64,000 nucleotides of DNA, taken from assembly GCF_002088275.1 (NCBI RefSeq), contig NZ_AQQS01000013.1:62001-126000 (forward strand), in the 5' to 3' direction. The DNA comes from Aurantimonas sp. 22II-16-19i. GTDB taxonomy: Bacteria; Pseudomonadota; Alphaproteobacteria; Rhizobiales; Rhizobiaceae. Below are positions 17,127-26,112 of this stretch, piece after piece; position 1 is the first letter of the stretch, and each line of letters begins with the position of its first letter. The notes beneath the pieces were generated by a model that saw only the letters and a list, made by a program, of their open reading frames with translations, did no database searches and was not told where the DNA came from. Position numbers and translations under genes: made by a program.

Positions 17127-17801
17127 GTGGATCTCTTTCTCGCCAATTTCGCCAACTGGGATTCCCTCGTGAAGGTCTGGCCGCTGCTGATGCAGGGGCT
17201 GGCCGTGACGGTGCAGGTGGTTCTCGTCTGCCTGCCGCTCGCCGCGCTCTGCGGCCTCAGCGTCGGCGTCGGCTATTCGCTGGCCGGCCCCGCCATGCGC
17301 CGGGCGATCGTCGTGATGATCGACCTCCTGCGCTCGTTTCCGGCCCTCGTCCTGCTCGTCCTGATCTATTACAGCCTCCCCGCCTTCGGCATCCGCCTCA
17401 GCGCCTTCAGCGCCGTCGTCCTGGCGCTGGTCCTCAACAACACCGGCTATTTCGGCGAGATCTTCCGGGCCGGGATCATGTCGATCGACAAGGGCCAGAG
17501 CGAAGCGGCGCATGCGCTGGGCTTCGGCTTCTTCCGCGCGATGATCTGGATCATCCTGCCGCAGGCGGCCCGGCGGGTCACCGCGCCGCTTGCCTCCAAT
17601 GCGCTCGAACTGATCAAGGCGACGTCGATCGCCTCGATCGTCGCGATGCCGGAACTGCTGCGCTCGGCCCGCGTCGCCCAGGAGCTGACCTACAACCCGA
17701 CGCCGCTCACCGCCGTCGCGGTGATCTTCTTCGTCCTGTTGTGGCCGTTCTCACGCTGGGTCTCGGTGCTCGAGCGGCGCGCCATCATCGCCAGGAGATG
17801 A
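17127..17801 (+). CDS. Amino acid-type ABC transporter permease
   Basis: 224-residue permease, paralogous to the preceding one. It opens with DLFLANFANWDSL, then VWPLLMQGLAVTVQVVL, and carries the EAA loop SEAAHALGFGF and IILPQAARR near residues 132-155. The GTG start is used. It is separated by only 4 nt from the epimerase-like gene that interrupts the transporter set before the ATPase gene. Confidence 0.9.
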   Translation: MDLFLANFANWDSLVKVWPLLMQGLAVTVQVVLVCLPLAALCGLSVGVGYSLAGPAMRRAIVVMIDLLRSFPALVLLVLIYYSLPAFGIRLSAFSAVVLALVLNNTGYFGEIFRAGIMSIDKGQSEAAHALGFGFFRAMIWIILPQAARRVTAPLASNALELIKATSIASIVAMPELLRSARVAQELTYNPTPLTAVAVIFFVLLWPFSRWVSVLERRAIIARR

Positions 17802-17805
17802 CGCC

Positions 17806-18774
17806 ATGAAGATTGCCATCACCGGCGGTTCGGGCTTTGTCGGTCTCGCCGCGGCGGAAGCCATCGCAGCGCGCGGCCACGACGTCGCGCTGTTCGATCT
17901 CTCGGCCCCAACTGCCGCGTTCCGCTCCCATCCGGCCATTGCGGGAGCCCGCTTCGTGCGCGCCGACATCTGCGACGGCGCGATGCTGGCGGAGGCTTTC
18001 GCGGCCGAGCGGCCCGAGGCGCTTCTGCATCTGGCTGCCTTGACCTCCAACGAGGCGATGGAGCGCCGCGGCGCGGCAAGGATCATCGCCGTCAATGTCG
18101 GAGGCACGGCGACGACGCTGGAAGCCGCGGCGAAAGCAGGATGCCGGCGGATCGTCGCGCTCTCCTCGATCGCCGTCTACGGCTCGCGCCGGAAGGATTT
18201 CGGCACGGCCGAGAGCCTCGACGAGACGACGCCGCTCTGCCCGGACACGCTCTACGGGATCACCAAGCGGGCCGGCGAGGAGGTGGCGCACCGGCTCGCC
18301 GAACTCCATGATCTCGAACTGACGGTGCTCCGGCTCGGGCCGATCTTCGGCCCCTGGGAGCGGCCCGGCGAGGCGCGGCCCGATCTCAGCCCGCATGCCC
18401 AGATCCTCGCCCAGGCGGCGCCGCGGCTCGTGAACGAGATGCGGGCCGACTGGCTCTACAGCCGCGACGCCGGCGCAGCGATCGCCGCGGTCGTCGAGGC
18501 GGCCGGGCTCGGCGGCAAGACCTTCAATCTCGGCGCCGGCTCGCTCTCGACGCCGCGCGAATGGGCTGCCGCCACCGGCATCGCCCTTCCCGAGATCTCA
18601 GCCGACGCCCCGACCGTCACATCGCGCATCCCGCCGTCGCGGCCGCCGCTGGCCATCGAACGGTTGCGGGCAGCCATTGGCGCTGCCGGCACGCGGCCGA
18701 TCACGCAGGCGGCAGCCGATCACATGGCCTGGCTGGACTCTGTCGGCGTGAAGCCGGCGCGGGCGACCCGATGA
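17806..18774 (+). CDS. NAD-dependent epimerase/dehydratase (extended SDR)
   Basis: 322-residue extended short-chain dehydrogenase. The Rossmann motif TGGSGFVG lies at residues 5-12, the catalytic YGITK at about 148-152, and the serine in ALSSIAVYG around residue 125. The family includes nucleotide-sugar epimerases, uronate dehydrogenases and 3-beta-hydroxysteroid-type enzymes. Its ATGA overlap with the ATPase gene shows it is co-transcribed within the ABC operon, an unusual position for an epimerase. It may process the imported compound; no nucleotide-sugar genes lie nearby. Confidence 0.83.
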   Translation: MKIAITGGSGFVGLAAAEAIAARGHDVALFDLSAPTAAFRSHPAIAGARFVRADICDGAMLAEAFAAERPEALLHLAALTSNEAMERRGAARIIAVNVGGTATTLEAAAKAGCRRIVALSSIAVYGSRRKDFGTAESLDETTPLCPDTLYGITKRAGEEVAHRLAELHDLELTVLRLGPIFGPWERPGEARPDLSPHAQILAQAAPRLVNEMRADWLYSRDAGAAIAAVVEAAGLGGKTFNLGAGSLSTPREWAAATGIALPEISADAPTVTSRIPPSRPPLAIERLRAAIGAAGTRPITQAAADHMAWLDSVGVKPARATR

Positions 18775-19517
18775 GCGAGGCTGGCGATCCCCTCATCCGC
18801 ATCCGCGACGTGTCGAAATTCTACGACCGGTTCCAGGCGCTGCACGCCATCCACCTCGACGTGCCGGCCGGCCGCAGGATCGTCGTCTGCGGCCCGTCCG
18901 GCTCGGGCAAGTCGACGCTGATCCGCTGCATCAACGGGCTGGAGAAATTCCAGAAGGGCTCGATCGTCGTCGACGGCGAACCGCTGGCACCCTCGGGACA
19001 CGGCCTCGACGCGGTGCGCCGCAAGGTCGGCATGGTGTTCCAGCAGTTCAACCTGTTCCCGCATCTGACGGTCCTGCAGAATCTGACGATCGCGCCGACG
19101 AAGATCCTGAAGATGCCCAAAGCCGAGGCTCGCGACCTTGCCCGCCACTATCTGCAGCGCGTCCGCATCGCCGAGCAGGCCGACAAGTATCCGAGCCAGC
19201 TGTCCGGCGGCCAGCAGCAGCGCGTGGCGATCGCCCGGGCGCTGTGCATGCAGCCCAAGGCGATGCTCTTCGACGAACCGACCTCTTCGCTGGATCCCGA
19301 GATGGTCGGCGAGGTGCTCGACGTCATAGCCGACCTTTCGGCCGAAGGAATGACGATGGTCTGCGTCACCCACGAAATGGGCTTTGCACGTCGCATCGCC
19401 GACGAGGTCGTCTTCATGGATCAAGGGTGCCTGCTGGAGCGGCAGCGGCCGGACGACTTCTTCCATGCGCCGAAGACGGCAAGGGCGCGAGAGTTCCTCT
19501 CCCGCATCCTGCGCTGA
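18771..19517 (+). CDS. Amino acid-type ABC transporter ATP-binding protein
   Basis: 248-residue ATPase of the GlnQ/HisP class. Walker A GPSGSGKST is near residues 40-48, the Q-loop is in VFQQFNLFPHLT, the signature is LSGGQQQR near 140-147, Walker B is MLFDEPTSSLDPE, and the switch histidine is in VCVTHEMGFAR. Its ATG overlaps the stop of the epimerase gene (ATGA). It powers the importer formed with the two permeases and the binding protein at 15511. Confidence 0.92.
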   Translation: MSEAGDPLIRIRDVSKFYDRFQALHAIHLDVPAGRRIVVCGPSGSGKSTLIRCINGLEKFQKGSIVVDGEPLAPSGHGLDAVRRKVGMVFQQFNLFPHLTVLQNLTIAPTKILKMPKAEARDLARHYLQRVRIAEQADKYPSQLSGGQQQRVAIARALCMQPKAMLFDEPTSSLDPEMVGEVLDVIADLSAEGMTMVCVTHEMGFARRIADEVVFMDQGCLLERQRPDDFFHAPKTARAREFLSRILR

Positions 19518-19956
19518 TGCCTCGGCACCCATGCCCGACCAGCTGCAATTCCGCCCGCAAGCCCGCCGGCTTCCTGTCTGCCGGACCTCCGGCAGGCGTT
19601 CAAGGACGTGCTGGCGAAGCGCGGCTGACGGCGGATCTCCCGTGCGCGGTCGCGACGACCTCGCCTTCTGCCCCTTGCGTGGGACATCACCCGCGTTGAC
19701 GGTCTCGCGAAGGTCCATGTATCCTGTGGCGGCCTCTTCTTCAGGAGAGACGCCGTGCCGGAGGCGGTGACGATGCCCTTGCGAAATCCCACGAGCGGAT
19801 CGTGACGACGTTGCGCCGAGGAATGGATGCGGGGATCGGCGTTGCTTCAGGGGCGTCTCGTCGGGACCTTCACTGCCATCCCATGGTGGGCGCTGCCGAG
19901 CTTTGGTCCCGGCGCCCGGTGAAGGGCGGCCTTTCCGCCGCGGGCTCCGGCAGGCA
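19518..19956. other. Intergenic region with hairpin and possible promoter
   Basis: 439 nt without a recognised gene. A hairpin at 19578-19595 (CTGCCGG / CCGGCAG, 4-nt loop) follows the ABC operon and may end it. Within the region, TTGACG (19696-19701) and TATCCT (19720-19725), spaced 18 nt, form a plausible sigma-70 promoter for the response regulator gene. A short frame ending LPDLRQAFKDVLAKRG then stop (19579-19629) looks like a gene tail, but I could not trace it upstream. Confidence 0.4.
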
Positions 19957-21354
19957 ATGATGTCCGTCAGTCCAGGCAGCCTGCCAGCCTTGAGGGAGCC
20001 GCCGGACACGACGATCACGAGCCTCAGCGACGAATTGGCGAGAGCGGCCGTGCTCGTCATCGACGACGAGCCGGGCATGCGGAACTTCCTGGCCAAGATC
20101 CTCGCCGTAAACTGCGCCAGGGTGGACGTCACCGCGGACACGCGCGATGCCTCGCGACTTCTCGACGAAAACGCCTATGACGTGATCATCCTCGACAACA
20201 TCATGCCCGACAAGACCGGGCTCGAATGGCTTGCCGAGCAGCGCAAGATCGGCCTCTTCAGCGACGCGATCATGATCACCGCCCATGCCGATCTGGACAC
20301 GGCGATCCAGGCCATCCGCGCCGGCGCCAGCGACTTCCTGCTGAAGCCGTTCCGGTCCAACCAGGTCCTGAACGCCATTGCCCGCAGTCTCGAACGCTCG
20401 CGCCTGCGACGCCAGAACTCGGTGCTGCGCCACGAGCTCGAGGTCGGCAAGGACATCCTGAAGCATCGGGATGCGCTTTTGGGGACGTCGGTGGAGATCC
20501 AGAAGGCCCGGCAGGCGATCGAACAGGCCGCCCTGTCCCATGCCAACGTCGTCTTTCGCGGCGAGGTCGGCTCGGGCAAGCAGGTCGCCGCCCGCATGCT
20601 GCACGCCGCCTCGCCCCGGGCCGCCCATCCCTTCGTCTGGCTGCAGTGCTACGGCATGACCGAACAGGCCTTCCAGGAACGCCTGTTCGGTCATCTCGGC
20701 GCCCCGGCCGACGGGCCCTCTTCGCAGCAGGAAGGCATTCTCCTCAGCGCGGCGGGCGGCACCCTCTATCTCGAAGACGTGGAGATGCTTTCCGCGGGTT
20801 GCCAGAACATTCTCGCCGAGCTCGTCAGCACCGGTCGCTTCAGCCCGCTGGGGGCGCGCCGCAGTCTCGAATTCGACCTGAGGATCATCAGCTCCACGAC
20901 GCGTCCGCTCCAGACGATCGCCGCCGAACGGGTGTTTCGCACGGACCTCTTCTATCTCCTGACCGTCGTCGAGATCCTGCTGCCGCCGCTGCGGCAGAGG
21001 ACCGCCGACATCATGGAGCTGACGCGGTTCTTCTCGGAAAGGCTGTCGCAGCGCATGGGAACCGGCATTCCCGCCTTTTCGCCGGCGGCGCGTCGGCGGT
21101 TCCTGTCCCATGACTGGCCGGGCAATGTCATGGAGCTGCGCAACACCGTCGAGCGTGCCCTGATCCACGGCGACTTCGAGGCGGCGCTGGGGACCGCAGC
21201 CCCCCGGATCGAGATCGAAGACCTCGCCGCCGTCGAGCGGCGACACATCCTCGCCGTCCTCGACGCCTGCGACGGCAATCGCGCCGAGGCGGCGCGACGC
21301 CTCGGCGTGGCCCGCAAGACCATCGACCGGAAATGCCGCTCCTGGGGGCTGTGA
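19957..21354 (+). CDS. NtrC/DctD-like response regulator lacking GAFTGA
   Basis: 465 residues from the ATG at 19957. The receiver domain (residues about 30-150) has VIDDEPG, phosphoacceptor D80 in ILDNIMPD, and LLKPF. The AAA+ domain has a modified Walker A GEVGSGKQ (K208) and a modified Walker B TLYLEDV. The Fis-type DNA-binding helix is AEAARRLGVARKTIDRK at the C-terminus. The GAFTGA loop that contacts sigma-54 is absent: RLFGHLGAPADGPSSQQEG stands in its place near residues 240-260. Such proteins (HupR, Rhodobacter NtrC) are known to work with sigma-70. It overlaps functionally with the kinase gene 4 nt downstream. Confidence 0.85.
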   Translation: MMSVSPGSLPALREPPDTTITSLSDELARAAVLVIDDEPGMRNFLAKILAVNCARVDVTADTRDASRLLDENAYDVIILDNIMPDKTGLEWLAEQRKIGLFSDAIMITAHADLDTAIQAIRAGASDFLLKPFRSNQVLNAIARSLERSRLRRQNSVLRHELEVGKDILKHRDALLGTSVEIQKARQAIEQAALSHANVVFRGEVGSGKQVAARMLHAASPRAAHPFVWLQCYGMTEQAFQERLFGHLGAPADGPSSQQEGILLSAAGGTLYLEDVEMLSAGCQNILAELVSTGRFSPLGARRSLEFDLRIISSTTRPLQTIAAERVFRTDLFYLLTVVEILLPPLRQRTADIMELTRFFSERLSQRMGTGIPAFSPAARRRFLSHDWPGNVMELRNTVERALIHGDFEAALGTAAPRIEIEDLAAVERRHILAVLDACDGNRAEAARRLGVARKTIDRKCRSWGL

Positions 21355-21358
21355 CCCG

Positions 21359-23308
21359 ATGCACTCGGTGCGGCTGCAACTGCTCGCCATCGCCCTCCTG
21401 CCGCTGATCGTCCTCCTGCCGCTGCTGCTCGGCGTGACGATGCTGCGCTGGATCAACAAGTACGACGACCTTCTGATCGCCAAGGTGGGCAGCGACCTGC
21501 GCGTCGCCGAGCAGTATTTCGGCCGGATCACCGCCACCCTCGCCGCCGAGGTGGCGGCGGTGGCCCAGTCGGTGGATTTTCACGAGGCGAAGTCGCGCGG
21601 CGAGATCGCGCTCGCCGAATTCGTCGAGCGCAAGCGCACTGCCCTCGGGCTGGATTTCATGGTCTGGGGCGCCGTGACCGACACCGGCCTGCCCCAGGCG
21701 GCCCGCGAAGTGGCCCTCGCCGCAACGCCGAACGCGCCGATCGCCGAGCTGGTGCTCCTCGGCGCCGCGGAGATGTCGGTGATCTCGCCCTCTCTCGACG
21801 AGCTGGCGGCGATCCCGCTGGTCCCGACCGAAGCGGCGCGGCCGATCGCCCGCGACGTGGAAAGCCGGGGCATGTTCATCCTGGCGGCGCACCGCTCCGC
21901 CGACAGCGGCGAGATGTTGATCGGCGGCCGGCTCCTGAACCGCAATCTCGATGTCATCGACACCATGAACGCGCTCGTCTACCGCGACGAGGCGGGTGAG
22001 GTCTCGCGCACCGGCACGACGACGCTGTTCCTCGAGGACGTCCGGATCTCCACCAATGTCCGGCTGTTCGAAGGCTCGCGCGCGCTCGGCACCCGGGTTT
22101 CGGAGGCCGTCTGGCGGCGGGTGATGGAGGACGGCGAGACCTGGCTCGACCGCGCCTTCGTCGTCAACGACTGGTACATCTCCGGCTACGTTCCCCTCGC
22201 CGACATTTCCGGCAACCGGATCGGCATGCTCTACACCGGATTCCTCGAAGCGCCGTTCACCGCCCAGCGGAACGCGACGATCCTGACGCTGATCCTCGCC
22301 TTCGTCGCGGTGATCGGGCTGTCGGTGCCGCTGTTCCTGTGGCTCGCGAGGGGCATCTTCGCGCCCCTGGAAAAGATGACGGCCACCATGGCGCATGTGG
22401 AGGCCGGAGCCTTCGACGCGCGGATCGGCGCCGTCTCCGGCAACGACGAGATCGGCGCGGTGGCCCGCCATCTCGACCGCCTGCTCGACCAGGTGGAGGA
22501 GCGCGACGCCGCGCTGCGCGACTATGCCAACAACCTCAACGAGCTCGTGGAACGGCGCACCGACGAGCTGAAGGAGGCCAATCGCAAGCTCGAGACCACC
22601 TTCGCGCAACTGGTCATGTCCGAGAAGCTCGCTTCGGTCGGCGAGATCACCGCGGGCGTCGCCCATGAGATCAACAATCCCGTCGCGATCATCCAGGGCA
22701 ACCTCGAAGTCATCCGCATGCGGCTGTCGCCCGAGCAGCAAGCGGAACTCAAGAGCGAATTGGATTTCATCGATACCCAGACGCATCGCATCAACATCAT
22801 CGTCGGCAAGCTCCTGAACTTCACCCGCCCCGACGAAATGTCCGACGCGATGTCCCAGGTGGACGCCGCCCGGGCCGTCGACGACGCGCTGATCCTGGTT
22901 GCGCCGGATCTGCGCAAGCACGCGATCGAGACGCGAGTGGAGCACAGCCTGGCCCCGAGCTTCAGGGTCGTCGAGACCGAGCTGCAGCAGGTGATGGTCA
23001 ATCTCGTCATCAACGCCACGCAGGCGATGGGCGCGGGCGGGACGCTGACGATCCGGACGCGGCCGGCCGTGCAGGGCGGCATCGCCGGCTGCGAGATCGT
23101 CGTCGAGGACACCGGTCCCGGCATTCCGCCCGACAAGATCGACAACGTCTTCGACCCCTTCATGACGACCAAGCTCGGCACCGGATCGGGACTGGGCCTG
23201 TCGATCAGCCAGGCGCTGGTGACGCGCGCCGGAGGGCTGATCAGCGTCCGCAGCGCCCCCGGCGAGGGAGCCACCTTCACCGTGTGGTTTCCGGCAGCGG
23301 ACATTTAG
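21359..23308 (+). CDS. Membrane sensor histidine kinase, DctB-like
   Basis: 649-residue kinase. Membrane segments lie at about residues 8-30 and 300-325. Between them is a periplasmic Cache-type sensory domain of about 270 residues. A HAMP domain (about 325-380), a coiled coil with LNELVERRTDELKEANRKLE, the H-box at H436 (GEITAGVAHEINNP), the N-box NLVINATQAM, the G-boxes DTGPGIPPDK and GTGSGLGLSI complete it. It starts 4 nt after the response regulator, so the pair is co-expressed. The ligand is probably that of the ABC importer that follows. Confidence 0.9.
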   Translation: MHSVRLQLLAIALLPLIVLLPLLLGVTMLRWINKYDDLLIAKVGSDLRVAEQYFGRITATLAAEVAAVAQSVDFHEAKSRGEIALAEFVERKRTALGLDFMVWGAVTDTGLPQAAREVALAATPNAPIAELVLLGAAEMSVISPSLDELAAIPLVPTEAARPIARDVESRGMFILAAHRSADSGEMLIGGRLLNRNLDVIDTMNALVYRDEAGEVSRTGTTTLFLEDVRISTNVRLFEGSRALGTRVSEAVWRRVMEDGETWLDRAFVVNDWYISGYVPLADISGNRIGMLYTGFLEAPFTAQRNATILTLILAFVAVIGLSVPLFLWLARGIFAPLEKMTATMAHVEAGAFDARIGAVSGNDEIGAVARHLDRLLDQVEERDAALRDYANNLNELVERRTDELKEANRKLETTFAQLVMSEKLASVGEITAGVAHEINNPVAIIQGNLEVIRMRLSPEQQAELKSELDFIDTQTHRINIIVGKLLNFTRPDEMSDAMSQVDAARAVDDALILVAPDLRKHAIETRVEHSLAPSFRVVETELQQVMVNLVINATQAMGAGGTLTIRTRPAVQGGIAGCEIVVEDTGPGIPPDKIDNVFDPFMTTKLGTGSGLGLSISQALVTRAGGLISVRSAPGEGATFTVWFPAADI

Positions 23309-23795
23309 TCCGACGAGGGACGGAATCGCGCGCAGGAGGTGGACATTTTGTCTCGGACTGGAGAGAATTTTTATCGGGCCGTCGACATTCTGACCTTTAT
23401 TGGACTTGCACAATATCCCCAATGCTTTGATTTTAAAGATTAAATAGTTGACAGGTTGCAAGCTTCAATCCTAGCAATACTCCTCAGTTACGTATGGGAG
23501 GGCGGCGGCGCCCGATCAGGCGATCCGCGGGGATGGGGAGATTTAAGCCGAGCCTTTCCGGCAGGGAGGTCGCGCGTGACGGACCGTCCGGGAGCAGCCT
23601 CGTTCGTGGCGAGAGCCGGGTCCTGCAGGCGACCGGATGATCCTTCCGGGCCAGGAACGACATCGGATGCGCGACACCGCGGCACCCGACGACGCATGCA
23701 GATCGACCGCCCGGCGAAGTCCGGACTACACCGCGATGGTCGCACCGAGCAACGCGTGCCGATCAAGAAAAAAGAAGCCAAAGGGAGGAAAAAGA
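23309..23795 (+). promoter_or_regulatory. AT-rich promoter region of the ABC operon
   Basis: 487 nt without a gene. The part from about 23380 to 23480 is AT-rich. A perfect -35 hexamer TTGACA lies at 23448-23453, with a weak -10-like TAGCAA 18 nt later (23472-23477). I looked for a sigma-54 -24/-12 element (GG and GC 12 nt apart) and found none. A long untranslated leader of about 310 nt would follow this promoter; I see no riboswitch fold in it. Confidence 0.4.
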
Positions 23796-25127
23796 ATGTT
23801 CCGGAGACACATGCATCTCGCGGCAGCTGCCGTCGCCCTGGCGGCAGTATCGGCCACCGCAATACCGGCAGCCGCGCAGGAAACGCAGTATTTCCCCGTG
23901 GCCAGCAGCCGGGTCGGGCCGTATTCCGCCATGGGCACCGGCTATTACGGCGCGCAGATCGACTACATGAACTACGTCAACATGAACGGCGGCGTGAACG
24001 GCGTCATGCTGACCTGGCAGGAGTGCGAGACCGAGTACAACGCGGTCAAGACCGTCGAGTGCTACCAGCGCCTTCTGGAAAAGGACGGCCAGCGGATCGT
24101 CGTGTTCGACACGCTCGGAACGCCCGGCGCCTATGCCGTGATCAACCGGATGGCCGAGGACAACGTCGTTCTCGCCCAATATGGCTACGGCAGGACCGAC
24201 GCGGCGGATGGCAGGGTCTGGCCGTGGGTGTTCAACGCCGCCAGCCACTACTGGTCGCAGATCGCCGTCAAGATGAAGTTCATGGCCGAGCAGGAAGGCG
24301 GCGTCGAGAACATGAGGGGCAAGAAGATCGTGCACCTTCACATCGATTCCGCCTATGGGCGCGAGCCGCTGCCCGCCATGCGCAAGATCGCCGAGGACTG
24401 GGGCGTGACCCTGGTCGAGATTTCCGTGCCGCCGCCCGGCCTGGAACAGCAGTCGCAGTGGCTGCAGATCCGCCGCGAACGGCCCGACTGGGTCACCTTC
24501 TGGGGCGCCGGTTCCGGCATGAACTCGACTGCGATGACCAATGCGGCTCGCGTCGGCTTTCCCCGCAACCGCATGATGTACGTGACCTTCGGCGCGGCCG
24601 AGGAAGACATGTTTCCTGCCGGCGACGCCGCCCTCGGCACCTATGCCATGGCCAATGCCCTGCCCGGCCAGGACTATCCGCTCGTCAAGGCGATCAAGGA
24701 TCAGGTCTATGGAGCCGGCAAGGGCAATTTGTCGGATCAGAGCCGCATCGGGTCGGTCTACTGGAACCGCGGTCTCGGCGCGGCGGTGATGTGGGTCGAG
24801 GCGCTGAAGAACGCCCAGGAGATGCACGGCAAGGTCGGCAAGGCGGTCACCGGGCCCGAATTCCGGGACGGCTACGAAGCACTCAACATGACCGAGGAGC
24901 GCCTCGGGGAAATCGGCATCAAGGGGATGATCGCGCCCTTCGCCATCTCGTGTGACAACCACGAAGGCGCGGGCAAGTTCGCCGTGATGCAGTGGAACGG
25001 CGAGAAGTTCGAGCAGATCACCGGCTGGGAAGCCCCGCTCGACCCCGGCTATATCCGCCAGCTGGTGGAGGAGTCCGCGGCCAAGTTCGCCAGCGAAAAC
25101 AACATCACCCCCAAGAGCTGCTCCTGA
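23796..25127 (+). CDS. Branched-chain amino acid-type ABC transporter substrate-binding protein
   Basis: 443-residue periplasmic protein of the LivK/type-1 receptor class. Residues 1-28 form a signal peptide (AAAAVALAAVSATAIPAAA). GGGAGG 8 nt before the ATG at 23796 decides this start over an upstream in-frame ATG. The fold is shown by AYGREPLPAMRKIAEDWG and by GAGSGMNSTAMTNAARVGF. It is larger than amino acid LivK proteins and resembles receptors for urea, amides or aromatic acids. Upstream lies a two-component pair; downstream are two ATPases and two permeases of one operon. Confidence 0.87.
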   Translation: MFRRHMHLAAAAVALAAVSATAIPAAAQETQYFPVASSRVGPYSAMGTGYYGAQIDYMNYVNMNGGVNGVMLTWQECETEYNAVKTVECYQRLLEKDGQRIVVFDTLGTPGAYAVINRMAEDNVVLAQYGYGRTDAADGRVWPWVFNAASHYWSQIAVKMKFMAEQEGGVENMRGKKIVHLHIDSAYGREPLPAMRKIAEDWGVTLVEISVPPPGLEQQSQWLQIRRERPDWVTFWGAGSGMNSTAMTNAARVGFPRNRMMYVTFGAAEEDMFPAGDAALGTYAMANALPGQDYPLVKAIKDQVYGAGKGNLSDQSRIGSVYWNRGLGAAVMWVEALKNAQEMHGKVGKAVTGPEFRDGYEALNMTEERLGEIGIKGMIAPFAISCDNHEGAGKFAVMQWNGEKFEQITGWEAPLDPGYIRQLVEESAAKFASENNITPKSCS

Positions 25128-25155
25128 CGCGACTGCGCAGGGAAGAGGCGGCGAC

Positions 25156-25185
25156 GTCGCAGGCCCATGCAAGTGGGCCCGCGAC
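25156..25185 (+). terminator. Stem-loop after ABC binding-protein gene
   Basis: Arms GTCGC-a-GGCCCA and TGGGCC-c-GCGAC pair over 12 positions with a single A-C mismatch and a 6-nt loop. It starts 28 nt after the binding-protein stop. There is no T-tract. Its likely role is mRNA protection or attenuation ahead of the ATPase gene. Confidence 0.55.
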
Positions 25186-25253
25186 GGCCGCAGGCTGATG
25201 CCGGCCGCGCCGGCCGCGCCGGGGGGCGCAAGACCACAGATGGCAAGGAACCG

Positions 25254-26078
25254 ATGACCGCGAGCACAGAAAACATCCTGGAAATCGACGCGATCGAGGT
25301 CGTCTATGACGGCGTCATCGCCGCCGTGCACGACGTGTCGCTCGCGGTGCCGCGGGGCAAGATCGTGGCGCTTCTCGGCGGCAACGGCGCCGGCAAGAGC
25401 ACCACCCTGAAGGCGGTCTCGACGATGCTGGCCTCCGAACGCGGCATGGTGACCAGGGGTACGATCACCTACGAGGGCAAACCGGTCAAAGATCAGGGTC
25501 CGGCCGACATGGTTCGCCTCGGCATGGTCCAGGTGCTCGAGGGAAGGCGCTGCTTTGCGCATCTGACCGTCGAGGAAAACATCATTGCGGGAGCGTATTC
25601 CCGCAAGCTTTCCAAGGCCGAAATCCGCAACGAGCTCGAGAAGATCTACACCTATTTCAAGCGCCTGAGAGAGCGCCGCAAGAGCCAGGCCGGCTTCACC
25701 TCGGGCGGCGAGCAGCAGATGGTGGCCGTCGCGCGCGCGATGATGGCCAAGCCCAAGATGCTGCTTCTCGACGAGCCGTCGATGGGCCTCGCGCCGCAGC
25801 TGGTGGCCGAGATCTTCAACATCGTCAACGCGCTCAACCAGAAGGAGGGCGTGAGCATCCTGCTCGCCGAGCAGAACACCAACGTCGCGCTGCGCAACGC
25901 CCACTACGGATACATCATCGAAACCGGCCACGTGATGCTGCACGGGACCGCCCAGAGCCTCCTCAGCGACGAGAAGGTCAAGGATCTCTATCTCGGCGTC
26001 TCCAAGGAGGGCCGGAAGAATTTTCGCGACGTCCTGAGAAGAGAAAGCGCCGTGCATCCCGATCTGCATCAAGCCTAG
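25254..26078 (+). CDS. Branched-chain amino acid-type ABC ATPase (LivF-like)
   Basis: 274 residues from the ATG at 25254, supported by AAGGAA 4-9 nt upstream. Walker A is GGNGAGKSTT, the signature TSGGEQQMVAVARAM, Walker B LLLDEPSMGLAP and the switch region LLAEQNTNVAL. The LivF-type C-terminus is extended by about 25 residues after YLGVSKEG. One of two ATPases of the importer. Placement of LivF before LivG, H and M is the reverse of the classical liv order. Confidence 0.9.
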   Translation: MTASTENILEIDAIEVVYDGVIAAVHDVSLAVPRGKIVALLGGNGAGKSTTLKAVSTMLASERGMVTRGTITYEGKPVKDQGPADMVRLGMVQVLEGRRCFAHLTVEENIIAGAYSRKLSKAEIRNELEKIYTYFKRLRERRKSQAGFTSGGEQQMVAVARAMMAKPKMLLLDEPSMGLAPQLVAEIFNIVNALNQKEGVSILLAEQNTNVALRNAHYGYIIETGHVMLHGTAQSLLSDEKVKDLYLGVSKEGRKNFRDVLRRESAVHPDLHQA

Positions 26079-26112
26079 GCTGTCGCGCCATCAGAGGAAG
26101 AGACCGAAAGAC

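Noticed and set aside
19579-19629. Short frame LPDLRQAFKDVLAKRG then stop, a possible pseudogene tail
   Set aside because: It could not be extended upstream into a recognisable protein and overlaps a hairpin.
23309-23795. Sigma-54 promoter expected from the NtrC-like regulator upstream
   Set aside because: No GG and GC pair with 12-nt spacing in a TGGCAC/TTGC context; TTGCA at 23456 has AG at the -24 position.
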